Below, piece by piece: positions 17,733 through 26,594 of a DNA stretch of 64,000 nucleotides; position 1 is the stretch's first letter; each line of letters starts with the position of its first letter. The translations under genes and the position numbers were made by a program. The notes beneath the pieces were generated by a model, which did not search any database, was not told where the DNA came from, and saw nothing but the letters and a program-made list of their open reading frames with translations. Source of the DNA: Rhizobium acidisoli (GTDB lineage: Bacteria > Pseudomonadota > Alphaproteobacteria > Rhizobiales > Rhizobiaceae); the NCBI RefSeq assembly GCF_002531755.2, contig NZ_CP035000.1, positions 310,001 to 374,000 on the forward strand. Direction: 5' to 3'.

Positions 17733-19058
17733 ATGCCTGCACCGCTCGATCGCGTCGATACCACGCCGGAGCTGCCCGCTGCCGCCGATGCGGTGGTTAT
17801 CGGCGGCGGCATCGTCGGCATTTTCGCGGCCTACTATCTTGCCCGGCGCGGATTGAAGGTTGTCCTCGTCGAGAAAGGCCTTGTCGGGGCTGAACAATCG
17901 AGCCGCAACTGGGGCTGGTGCCGGCAGCAGAACCGCGACGCCCGTGAACTGCCGATGTCGACGAAGAGCCTCGATCTGTGGGAGCGCTTCTTTGCCGAGA
18001 CTGGGGAGGATACCGGTTTTCGCCGCTGCGGCCTCTTCTATCTCAGCAATAGCGACGAGGAACTGGCCGGCTGGGCACGCTGGCGGGATTTTGCGCGTTC
18101 GGTCGGGGTCACGACGCATATGCTGAGCGGCGCAGAGGCAACCGAACGCGGGCGCGCCACTGGCGCTTCGTGGAAAGGCGGAGTGTTTTCGCCGACCGAC
18201 GGCACTGCCGATCCGGCACGCGCCGCGCCCGCCGTCGCGCGGGCGATCCTGAAGCTCGGCGGCACGGTGCATCAATCCTGTGCCGCCCGCGGCATCGCCA
18301 TCGAAGGCGGCAGGGTCGCCGGCGTCGTCACCGAGCACGGTACGATCCGGACAAAAATTGCGATCCTGGCCGGCGGCGCCTGGGCCTCCTCCTTCTGCCG
18401 CCAGCTCGGCATTCGATTTCCGCAGGCATCGATCCGTTCGTCGATCCTTTCCGTTTCTCCTGGAGCAAGCGGCCTGCCGGATGCGCTCCATACATCCGCG
18501 GTCTCCGTTACGCGGCGCAGCGATGGCGGCTACACGCTAGCGATCAGCGGCCGCGGCCGCGTCGATCCGACCGCGCAGCAGTTCCGCTTCGCCCGAGAGT
18601 TTCTGCCGATGTTCGCCCGGCGATGGCGCAGTCTCGCGCCCGGCGGCTTGGAGGGATTTCGCTCCGGTCACGAGTCTCTTGCACGCTGGCGGCTCGACAG
18701 GCCGACGCCGATGGAGCGCATGCGCATCCTCGACCCGGCGATCAATCAGGCCACCATCCGCCTCACGCATGCGCGCGCGCTCGAGCTTCTACCCGCCTTG
18801 AAGAAAACCGGCATCAGCGCGGCCTGGGCGGGCTATATCGACAGCACGCCCGACGGCGTGCCGGGGATCGGCGAGATCGCCTCCCTTCCCGGCTTCATCC
18901 TTGCTGCGGGCTTCAGCGGCCACGGCTTCGGCATCGGCCCGGGCGCCGGTCATCTGATTGCCGATATCGCCACAGGCGATGAGCCGATCGTCGATCCCCG
19001 GCCCTATCATCCGGACCGCTTCGGGAAATCCGCCTGGGGCAAGGTGGCCGATTTTTAA
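17733..19058 (+). CDS. FAD-dependent amino-acid/amine oxidoreductase (DAO family)
   Basis: 441 residues. The N-terminal dinucleotide-binding motif is VVIGGGIVGIFAAYYLARRG (about residues 22-41), followed by SSRNWGWCRQQNRD, typical of the D-amino-acid oxidase/glycine oxidase branch of rhizobial opine and sarcosine-like oxidases. The C-terminal FAD contact is in LPGFILAAGFSGHGFGIGPG. It probably oxidises a C-N bond in the compound imported by the ABC system just upstream. A 127-base gap with a RIME-like repeat separates it from the transporter, so it may have its own promoter. The substrate is not known. Confidence 0.8.
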   Translation: MPAPLDRVDTTPELPAAADAVVIGGGIVGIFAAYYLARRGLKVVLVEKGLVGAEQSSRNWGWCRQQNRDARELPMSTKSLDLWERFFAETGEDTGFRRCGLFYLSNSDEELAGWARWRDFARSVGVTTHMLSGAEATERGRATGASWKGGVFSPTDGTADPARAAPAVARAILKLGGTVHQSCAARGIAIEGGRVAGVVTEHGTIRTKIAILAGGAWASSFCRQLGIRFPQASIRSSILSVSPGASGLPDALHTSAVSVTRRSDGGYTLAISGRGRVDPTAQQFRFAREFLPMFARRWRSLAPGGLEGFRSGHESLARWRLDRPTPMERMRILDPAINQATIRLTHARALELLPALKKTGISAAWAGYIDSTPDGVPGIGEIASLPGFILAAGFSGHGFGIGPGAGHLIADIATGDEPIVDPRPYHPDRFGKSAWGKVADF

Positions 19059-19097
19059 ATACGGCTCGGACGAGAATTTCATGGAAGCACAGGACTG

Positions 19098-19154
19098 CTC
19101 TAACCCGTGTTTTTACACTATTCCCGGCAAAACCGTTTCGGTTTGCCTGGGGAA
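19098..19154. repeat. RIME-like intergenic repeat, copy 2, with terminal hairpin
   Basis: This copy lies between two convergent genes. Positions 19098-19127 resemble copy 1 in inverted orientation. 19121-19135 (TTCCCGGCAAAACCG) can pair with 19139-19154 (CGGTTTGCCTGGGGAA) to make a strong hairpin, so the element may also serve as a bidirectional terminator for the oxidoreductase and the chemoreceptor gene. Confidence 0.55.
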
Positions 19155-19170
19155 AGCGGGACAACACTTG

Positions 19171-21711
19171 TCAGGAGGCGACGGATATGAGCGGACGGGC
19201 TGCGAGCGCGCCCCTGCGGCCGTCGGCAGTTTGAAAATGGGAAATTCTTTCGTTCAATAGTTCCACCTGCTGGCGAAGCCTGTGAATCTCGGCGGTGTTT
19301 TCCTCGACCATTGCTGCGTTATGCTGGGTGATATGCTCGACGTCGCGAACGGCGTTGTTCACCTCGTCGATGCCCTTGTATTGCGTGGTCGTCGAAGCAG
19401 AGATGACCTGCACCAGTCCATTGATCGAAGTGAAGTGCTCCATGATGGCAGAAAGCGCATGGCCGGTTTCCTCGACGAGCGTGACGCCCGCGCCGACCTG
19501 CGATGCGCTGTTGGAGATGAGGTCCTTGATCTCGCGGGCAGCCTTGGCGCAGCGCTGGGCAAGCTCACGCACCTCCTGAGCAACCACGGCAAAACCTCTG
19601 CCGGCCTCCCCGGCGCGCGCCGCTTCCACACCAGCATTGAGAGCAAGAAGATTGGTCTGGAAGGCGATCTCGTCGATCACGCCGATGATGCTGGTGACCT
19701 TCTCGGATGAACGGTTGATTGCGCCCATAGCATCGACGGCCTTCGCCACGACGGCTGCGGAATGCTCCGCCTGGCGGTGTGCTTCCGCGACCGAAACCGA
19801 CGTCTGACGCGCGTTTTCAGCGGTCGTTCGCACGCTGTCTGTGAGTTCACCGAGCACCCGCGAACTCTCCTCAAGCGCTGCTGCCTGCTGTTCGGTGCGC
19901 CGCGCCAGATCGTCGGCGGCTCCTGAAAGATTGGTGCTGCCCTCGGCGATCTCGTAGGTCGTGTTGCGAACCTCGGCGAGCGTCAGGCGCAGCGCATCAA
20001 TGGCGTGATTGTAGGTTTGCGCCATGGCGACATAGTCTGCGGCCAGATCCTCGCTCATCTCGGCAGCGAGATTGCCATTGGCAAGCTTGCCCAACATTTC
20101 CGACAGCGCCGTCAGAGCCTCGCTCTGTTCCGCTTCGATGCGCGCCTGCTCGGCGGCGCGGCGGGCCTGCTCCCGTTCGTCCCGCGCCCTGTTTACCTCG
20201 GCCACCTCTTCGAGCCTGGTCTTCTCAAGCGCCTGATCGCGGAAGACGGTCACCGATCGGATCATGTCGCCGATCTCGTCGCCGCGCTTGCCGTCGCCGA
20301 TTGCAACGTTCAGATCGCCGTCGGCAAGCCGCATCATTGTCTGGGTGATCCGCTTCAGCGGCCCGCGCAGAGTTTCGATCAGCATGAGGCCGCCGATAAA
20401 CGCAAGCACGGTGCCCGCGATCATTGCCGCGAGCGACATCGTCGCCGAGCGCTGGCTGATTTCCTTGCCGCTCTCCTGCGCCGTGCTGACAAACTGTTCG
20501 AGCGTGTGGCTTGCGTCGGCCACAAGTGCGGTCGCCGTCTCCTTGTCCGCGCGCCACCGGTCGGCGATCGAGATCAGAAGCGACGTGTCTTTCTCGATCG
20601 CCGCAAGGGATGGCTCGATCTTCTTGGCAAGATCTTGCAGCGCGGCATTTTTACCGCTCAAGGGAACAAGCTTTGCAGCGCTTTCGCGCAATGCCTTAAG
20701 ATCCGCGAGAACCGCATCCCGCGACTCTGCATCGACCCGTCTGTTCAGTTCACTCAGATGCAGGCGCAGATCGTCGATCGATTTGAACGCGGCATTGACG
20801 ATCGCCACCATCGAACGAAGCGTTGAAATGCTCGCATCCATGCCGGTAAAGCGCTCGATTGCCGTGTCCGCATTGCCGGAGGCGAGTTTTGCAAATTGCT
20901 CCTGCAGGCCCTGGAGATCCTGATCGATGGGAGCGTAACCTTCGAGCGTCAGGCTGCTGCTGTCCTTGGCCATGGGGGCGAGCTTATCCAGGACCGGCTT
21001 CAGCGCAGCGATCTGGCTCTGGGCCTTGTCGGAGGCAAGCGCCCCGCTGTCGCCGACCTCTTTGACGAGCGGCGGCAGAAGGCTGCCGATGGCCTGGCCG
21101 AGCTTTTGAGGGTCGGCCGCCGCTGCGGTCGCCTTGCGCAGTTTAGCAATGCGTCCCGAGAGATTCTTGTAGGCCGAGGCATCGAGAAGCAGCGCCCGGA
21201 CGAAGGCCTCCTTGCCATTCGCCTGATCCTGGAGAACGTCGAGCTGTTTGCGCGCCGTCTGGCTTTCCTTAAACAGCCCGGTTACCGCGTCGTCGATCGC
21301 CTGTTCGGTATTGACGCGCTCCTGCGACACGGCCCAAAGCGCGTCGGCGCCGCCCTGCATCTTAGCCCCGAGTTCTCGCACCGCAGCGATCTGCTGCTTT
21401 TGCGCAGGATCGATCAACATGGCATCGAGCGTCGCCGCACCCTTCTGCTGATCGGAGATGCTGGCGATCAATCGATCGCGCGTGGCCGCTGTCGGAAGAT
21501 CGGTAAAGGCGGTCAGCGACGATCGCAGTTGCTGAAAACTGGAAAGCGTATCGATCGTCTGCCGCGTCAGTGTCATCTGGCCATTGAGCGTGCCGGCGGT
21601 GAAATAACCGAAAAGACCGATGCCGGCGATGAGAACGATCAGCGGCACGACGAAGAAGAGTACCTTCGTCACGATCCGCATCCGCTGCAACAGTCGGTCA
21701 ATCAACGCCAT
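19171..21711 (-). CDS. Methyl-accepting chemotaxis protein
   Basis: 846 residues from the ATG at 21711, chosen because MALIDRLLQRMRIVTKVLFF gives a normal short N-terminus before the first membrane span; a GTG 17 codons earlier is possible. A long sensory region of almost 400 residues, mostly helical, is followed by a second span (SLAAMIAGTVLAFIGGLML), a HAMP domain (MMRLADGDLNVAI) and the signalling domain with the conserved tip VIDEIAFQTNLLALNAGVEA. No C-terminal CheR-docking pentapeptide is present. The large periplasmic helical domain has no recognisable ligand signature. It is a lone gene convergent with the oxidoreductase and may sense a plant-derived nutrient used by the neighbouring operons. 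Confidence 0.9.
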   Translation of the reverse strand: MALIDRLLQRMRIVTKVLFFVVPLIVLIAGIGLFGYFTAGTLNGQMTLTRQTIDTLSSFQQLRSSLTAFTDLPTAATRDRLIASISDQQKGAATLDAMLIDPAQKQQIAAVRELGAKMQGGADALWAVSQERVNTEQAIDDAVTGLFKESQTARKQLDVLQDQANGKEAFVRALLLDASAYKNLSGRIAKLRKATAAAADPQKLGQAIGSLLPPLVKEVGDSGALASDKAQSQIAALKPVLDKLAPMAKDSSSLTLEGYAPIDQDLQGLQEQFAKLASGNADTAIERFTGMDASISTLRSMVAIVNAAFKSIDDLRLHLSELNRRVDAESRDAVLADLKALRESAAKLVPLSGKNAALQDLAKKIEPSLAAIEKDTSLLISIADRWRADKETATALVADASHTLEQFVSTAQESGKEISQRSATMSLAAMIAGTVLAFIGGLMLIETLRGPLKRITQTMMRLADGDLNVAIGDGKRGDEIGDMIRSVTVFRDQALEKTRLEEVAEVNRARDEREQARRAAEQARIEAEQSEALTALSEMLGKLANGNLAAEMSEDLAADYVAMAQTYNHAIDALRLTLAEVRNTTYEIAEGSTNLSGAADDLARRTEQQAAALEESSRVLGELTDSVRTTAENARQTSVSVAEAHRQAEHSAAVVAKAVDAMGAINRSSEKVTSIIGVIDEIAFQTNLLALNAGVEAARAGEAGRGFAVVAQEVRELAQRCAKAAREIKDLISNSASQVGAGVTLVEETGHALSAIMEHFTSINGLVQVISASTTTQYKGIDEVNNAVRDVEHITQHNAAMVEENTAEIHRLRQQVELLNERISHFQTADGRRGALAARPLISVAS

Positions 21712-21929
21712 ACGGAAGCCCCACCCCAGGAAATTGCCTGCTTCTCCTGCGCAACCAATCACATCGACACACAGCCTCAGCGGTCATGTCGAGGCGACCG
21801 CCATCGGCAGTCGTCGCACCAGCTTGTCACGATAGCCAGAACTCTTAAAAAAATGGTCAATGGTGTCGAGTTTTTCGAAGCATGCGAAACGGCGATCGAG
21901 GGCGCATGTGTGCGCCTCGTCTCGTTTTC

Positions 21930-24900
21930 TCAGCCGATCGCCATAAGGCTGGCATTGCCGCCGGCTGCCGCGGTGTTGATCGATGTCGACACCTCCTCCA
22001 GCAGCCAGTTGAGGCAATAGGCCTCGGGATCGTTCGTCAATTCTTCGCTCGTCGCCGCCTGGACCAGCAGAAGCGGACCGGGCAGAGCAGCAATTTTCCG
22101 ATTGACGATCAGGACGCTGTCGCGATCGCCTTCGACGAGTGCGCCCGAGAATGGCCCGTCCTTTTCCCAATCCGACGTCCAGGAAACCCGGCTGGCGACA
22201 GCCGCCGGGAGATCCGCCAGGGCCGATTTCGGCAGGGAGCCGGCGTCGACGACGACGTGATTGCCTGTCGACAGTGCTGCGGCGATCTGGCGATAGAGCC
22301 CGCTTTCGGTCTGCGGCACGGCAAGAATGCGGCCGCGTGGATGGAGCGCGTAGAGATTGAGTTCTCCGACCGGGCCCACCAGTTCCCGCTCGAGTCCGAG
22401 CGCCGAACGGCTCGCATATCCGCGCGCCGCCTCCCCTTCGGCCGGCAAGCCCTTCCTGTCGAGCCAGACGATATAATCGCGAAGGGCGAGGTCCGTATGG
22501 ACGGAATCCTGCTGTGGCGGCACCGGTGCACGCTGCACCAGCCGGCCGATATAGAGCGGACCGCCGGCCTTCGGACCGGTGCCCGACAGGCCGCGGCCGC
22601 CGAAAGGTTGCACGCCGACGACGGCGCCGATGATGTTGCGGTTGACGTAGAGGTTGCCGGCCTTGATGCGGCTGGTCACATGCGCGATCGTTTCGTCAAG
22701 CCGGGTGTGAAGCCCGAATGTCAGGCCGTAGCCCGATGCGTTGATGTCGTCGATCAGGCGATCGAGGCCGTTTCGCTTGAAGCGGACGACATGCAGGACC
22801 GGCCCGAAGATCTCCCGCGTCAGGTCCGACAGGGCCTTGATTTCGATGATCGTCGGCGGAACGAAGGTCCCCGCCGCGGCACTTTCGGGCAGCGGCAGTT
22901 GATCGACCTTGCGGCCGGCGCCGCGCATCTGCTCGATATGCTGGTCGATCTCGGCCTTTGCGCCATCGTTGATGACAGGACCGACATCGATGCTCAGCCG
23001 GTCGGTACGGCCGATCGTCAGCTCGCGGAAGGCGCCTTTCAGCATGTTGAGGGTCCGGTCGGCCACATCATCCTGCAGGCAGAGGACGCGGAGCGCCGAG
23101 CAGCGCTGGCCGGCGCTATCGAAAGCCGAGGCGATGACGTCGGCCACCACCTGCTCGGCAAGTGCCGAGGAATCGACGATCATGCCGTTCTGGCCGCCGG
23201 TTTCGGCAATCAGCGGGATCGGCTTGCCTGATGAAGACAGCCGTTCGGCCAGCTGCGCCTGGATCATCCGGGCGACTTCGGTCGAGCCGGTGAACATGAC
23301 GCCGGCTGTTTCCGGGGCACCCACCATGCCGGCGCCGAGGCGGCCGCTGCCGGGTACGAACTGCAATGCGCCAACAGGCACGCCCGCCTCATGGAGGATC
23401 TTGACGCTTTCCGAAGCGATGATTGGCGTGACGCCGGCAGGCTTGGCGAGCACGGGATTGCCGGCCACCAGTGCGGCGGCCACCTGCCCGGTGAAAATCG
23501 CCAGCGGGAAATTCCAAGGGCTGATGCAGACGATGGGGCCGAGGGGCGCATGCGACGGCCCGAGGGTCTTGCGCGCCTGTTCGGCGTAATAGCGCAGGAA
23601 GTCGATCGCCTCGCGCACTTCGCCGACCGCGTTGGCCGCGGATTTGCCGGCTTCGCGCATGATGATGCCCATCAGCGTCTTGATGCGGGCCTGCATGATG
23701 TCGGCCGCCCGCTCCAGGCAAGCCGCCCGCTCGGCCGGCGGCACCGCCGCCCATTGCGGCGCATAGTCGGCCGCCATCGCCACGATACGAGCGGCCTCTT
23801 CGACCTTCAGTTCGGTGACCGTGCCGACGACGTCGCGGTGATCGGCAGGATTGAGGACGTCACGCGTCACCCCGTCCGTGGAGCCGTCGGCGAGGATCGG
23901 AAGCGCATGCCAGGGGCTTGCAGCCGAAGAGGCGAGTGTCTGAGCCAGATCAGAAAGGGTCGTCTCGTTCGAGAGATCGAGACCGTCGGAATTGGCGCGG
24001 GCACTGCCGTAAAGCGCCTTCGGCAAGGCGATCTGCGCGTGGGCGGCGCCGATGACGGGCATGGCGGCAACGGTTTCGGCGGGATCGGCGATCAGCGCCT
24101 CGACCGAGACGTTCGGATCGGAGATGCGGTGCACGAAGGAGGAGTTGGCGCCGTTTTCCAGGAGACGCCGCACCAGATAGGCGAGCAGCGTCTCATGCGT
24201 TCCCACAGGCGCGTAGATGCGGCAGGGCCGGTCGAGCTTTTCCTTGCCGACGACTTCGTCGTAAAGAGGTTCGCCCATGCCGTGCAGGCACTGGAACTCG
24301 TATTTGCCGACAGCGAAATCGGGACCGGCGAGATGATAGATCGTCGCCAGCGTCTGCGCATTGTGGCTGGCAAACTGCGGGAAGACGGCATCGGGCGCGT
24401 TCAGCAGCTTGCGCGCGCAGGCGATGTAGGCGACGTCGGTGTAGATCTTGCGGGTATAGACCGGATAATCGTCGAGACCGTCGAGCTGGGCGCGCTTGAT
24501 TTCCGCATCCCAATAGGCGCCCTTGACCAGACGCACCATGACCCGGCGGCCGGAGCGGCGGGCGAGATCGATGACATAGTCGAGCACGAAGGGGCAGCGC
24601 TTGCCATAGGCCTGCACCACGAAGCCCAGGCCGTTCCAGCCGACAAGATCAGGGGCAAAGCAGAGCTCTTCGAGCAGATCGAGCGAAAGCTCCAGCCGGT
24701 CGGCTTCCTCGGCGTCGATGTTGAGGCCGATATCGTAGCCCTTGGCGAGAAGGGCGAGCGCCTTGACCTTCGGCAGCAGCTCTCCCATCACCCGGCCGGC
24801 CTGCGCCCTCACATAGCGGGGATGCAGGGCGGAAAGCTTGATCGAAATACCAGGGCCGTCATAGATGCCGCGTCCGTTCGAGGCCTTGCCGATGGCATGG

Positions 24901-25637
24901 ATCGCCTTTTCATAGTCCTTGAAATAACGTTCGGCGTCGGCAGCCGTCGTCGCGGCCTCGCCCAGCATGTCGTAGGAATAACGGAAGCCGCGCGCTTCGA
25001 GCGGCCGGGCGCGCTTCAACGCCTCCTCGATCGTTTCGCCGGTGACGAACTGCTCGCCCATCATGCGCATCGCCATATCGACGCCGCGGCGGATGACCGG
25101 CTCGCCGGCGCGCGCGATCAGCCGCGTCAGCGCCGCCGACAGGCTGCGGTCGTTGACCGTCGAGGTCAGCTTGCCGGTGACGACGAGGCCCCAGGTGGCG
25201 GCGTTGACGAACATGGATTTGCCGCCGCCGATATGCGAGGTCCAGTTGCCCTCGGCGATCTTGTCGCGGATCAGCGCATCGCGGGTGTCGGTATCGGGAA
25301 TGCGCAGCAGTGCTTCGGCAAGGCACATCAGCGCCACGCCTTCCTGGCTGGAGAGCGAATATTCCTGCACCAGCCCCTCGACGCCAGTGCCCTTATGCTT
25401 GGCGCGCAGCGCCTCGATCAGCGTGCGGGCGGTGCTGCGAATGTCGTAGCGTTTCGCCTCGGAGACGCGCGCCGCGGCAACGAGCGGCGGCAGGCATTCG
25501 GTTTCCGGGCGGCGATAGGCCGCGGTGATGGCCTGGCGAAGCTCGGATTGCGGCCGGATCGGCGGGGCAAAGCCGGAGAACGGCGCCCCGTTGGCGGGAT
25601 CATTGGAGGATACGGTGTCGATCGCTGCGTTCAACAT
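21930..25637 (-). CDS. putA: Bifunctional proline dehydrogenase / L-glutamate gamma-semialdehyde dehydrogenase
   Basis: 1235 residues from the ATG at 25637 (AGGGA upstream); a longer frame to 25772 reads through the promoter side and is not used. The proline dehydrogenase barrel includes VRLVKGAYWDAEIKRAQ and the C-terminal arginine pair in LLAYLVRRLLENG. The aldehyde dehydrogenase half has ISPWNFPLAIF, the ETGGQNGMIVDSS glutamate motif and the catalytic cysteine in DSAGQRCSALRV. It lacks the ribbon-helix-helix DNA-binding start of E. coli PutA, so it cannot be its own repressor; the divergent PutR gene is the likely regulator. It oxidises proline to glutamate with FAD and NAD at the membrane, the end point of betaine demethylation in this region. 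Confidence 0.95.
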   Translation of the reverse strand: MLNAAIDTVSSNDPANGAPFSGFAPPIRPQSELRQAITAAYRRPETECLPPLVAAARVSEAKRYDIRSTARTLIEALRAKHKGTGVEGLVQEYSLSSQEGVALMCLAEALLRIPDTDTRDALIRDKIAEGNWTSHIGGGKSMFVNAATWGLVVTGKLTSTVNDRSLSAALTRLIARAGEPVIRRGVDMAMRMMGEQFVTGETIEEALKRARPLEARGFRYSYDMLGEAATTAADAERYFKDYEKAIHAIGKASNGRGIYDGPGISIKLSALHPRYVRAQAGRVMGELLPKVKALALLAKGYDIGLNIDAEEADRLELSLDLLEELCFAPDLVGWNGLGFVVQAYGKRCPFVLDYVIDLARRSGRRVMVRLVKGAYWDAEIKRAQLDGLDDYPVYTRKIYTDVAYIACARKLLNAPDAVFPQFASHNAQTLATIYHLAGPDFAVGKYEFQCLHGMGEPLYDEVVGKEKLDRPCRIYAPVGTHETLLAYLVRRLLENGANSSFVHRISDPNVSVEALIADPAETVAAMPVIGAAHAQIALPKALYGSARANSDGLDLSNETTLSDLAQTLASSAASPWHALPILADGSTDGVTRDVLNPADHRDVVGTVTELKVEEAARIVAMAADYAPQWAAVPPAERAACLERAADIMQARIKTLMGIIMREAGKSAANAVGEVREAIDFLRYYAEQARKTLGPSHAPLGPIVCISPWNFPLAIFTGQVAAALVAGNPVLAKPAGVTPIIASESVKILHEAGVPVGALQFVPGSGRLGAGMVGAPETAGVMFTGSTEVARMIQAQLAERLSSSGKPIPLIAETGGQNGMIVDSSALAEQVVADVIASAFDSAGQRCSALRVLCLQDDVADRTLNMLKGAFRELTIGRTDRLSIDVGPVINDGAKAEIDQHIEQMRGAGRKVDQLPLPESAAAGTFVPPTIIEIKALSDLTREIFGPVLHVVRFKRNGLDRLIDDINASGYGLTFGLHTRLDETIAHVTSRIKAGNLYVNRNIIGAVVGVQPFGGRGLSGTGPKAGGPLYIGRLVQRAPVPPQQDSVHTDLALRDYIVWLDRKGLPAEGEAARGYASRSALGLERELVGPVGELNLYALHPRGRILAVPQTESGLYRQIAAALSTGNHVVVDAGSLPKSALADLPAAVASRVSWTSDWEKDGPFSGALVEGDRDSVLIVNRKIAALPGPLLLVQAATSEELTNDPEAYCLNWLLEEVSTSINTAAAGGNASLMAIG

Positions 25638-25665
25638 GGGAGTCCCTATCAAATCTTTGTTCGGT

Positions 25666-25872
25666 CTAACGGATAAATGGGACACCGGGCTCGTCGTCCC
25701 AGGTGGCGTCATCCGTAAAAGCTGGGCCGGAATATTCCGTCTCGCGAAGCGGGCGCGCATCCGGCTTGCCACGCTTGAGGGTGAATGCCGCAGCCACGGC
25801 CCTTATCGCCACCGGCCTGTAGTGAGCGAGCAGGTCCGGCTTCTGATCGTCATCCGGTTCACTCCTGTGCAT
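25666..25872 (-). CDS. Small protein upstream of putA, unknown function
   Basis: 68 residues from the ATG at 25872, which has AAGGGG seven bases upstream. It begins MHRSEPDDDQKPDLLAHY and has the central helix-like RPVAIRAVAAAF followed by an acidic, disordered-looking tail ending DDEPGVPFIR. It ends 28 bases before putA on the same strand, so the two are likely co-transcribed. No family is recognised. It could also be the coding part of a leader, but it has no proline-rich stretch of the kind used for attenuation. Confidence 0.5.
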   Translation of the reverse strand: MHRSEPDDDQKPDLLAHYRPVAIRAVAAAFTLKRGKPDARPLRETEYSGPAFTDDATWDDEPGVPFIR

Positions 25873-26045
25873 GCATGATCCCCTTTTTGAGCGCGGCGCC
25901 AATGCCGATCCGACAATATGCCGGGCGGCTTTGCCCTTCCCCCGATTGCCGCTGTGTAAGGTATCACAGTCGCCAATCGTGATCTCACTTGATTTTTTCG
26001 GTTTATAGGCTGTATGAACTTATTTACTCATTCGCGAAAGTTCAA

Positions 26046-26540
26046 ATGGCTAGCGAAACTGAAATCCTTAGTGAATTAGACCAGTTCGACAAGAAGATCC
26101 TCGCCGCGCTCGCCGAGGACGGCAGACTGTCGATCACCGATCTCGCAGCAAAAGTCGGACTGTCGAAGACGCCGTGCCAGATCCGCTTCAAACGGCTGAT
26201 CAGCGACGGCTATATCGAAGGCTTCAAGGCCGTCCTCAACCCCGCGAAAATGCAGCTCGACCACATCGCCTTCGTCGAGGTGAAACTCTCCGACACCCGC
26301 GAGGATGCGCTGAAAAGCTTCAACGACGCCATCAAGAAAATCCGGGAAGTCGAGGAGTGCCATATGATCGCCGGTCGGTTCGACTATCTCCTGAAGATCC
26401 GCACCCGCGACATCGGCCGTTACCGCCGCGTCCTCGGCGAACGCATCTCGACGTTGCCCCACGTTGCCAGCACTTCGACGAATGTCGCGATGGAGACGGT
26501 CAAGGAAGCCTGGGACAAGTTGGGTTCGAGCTTGTCCTGA
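26046..26540 (+). CDS. putR: Lrp/AsnC-family activator of proline catabolism
   Basis: 164 residues. The helix-turn-helix lies at about residues 10-55 (KKILAALAEDGRLSITDLAA, LSKTPCQIRFKRL), and the RAM ligand-binding domain follows (about 70-150, including VEECHMIAGRFDYLLKIRT). Divergence from putA and the close match to the PutR pattern of Agrobacterium and Rhodobacter support the name; PutR activates putA in response to proline. The chosen ATG at 26046 gives the normal family N-terminus; an upstream ATG at 25989 adds 19 hydrophobic, unconvincing residues. Confidence 0.87.
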   Translation: MASETEILSELDQFDKKILAALAEDGRLSITDLAAKVGLSKTPCQIRFKRLISDGYIEGFKAVLNPAKMQLDHIAFVEVKLSDTREDALKSFNDAIKKIREVEECHMIAGRFDYLLKIRTRDIGRYRRVLGERISTLPHVASTSTNVAMETVKEAWDKLGSSLS

Positions 26541-26594
26541 AGGGCGCGATTGCCGACAATCTCGCCAAGTCAATATTCGGCCACTGAGGCGGAG

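Noticed and set aside
23391..25676. A 761-codon open frame antisense to putA
   Set aside because: It mirrors the high-GC codon pattern of putA, its translation is Arg/Gly/Asp-rich without any domain, and putA itself is certain.
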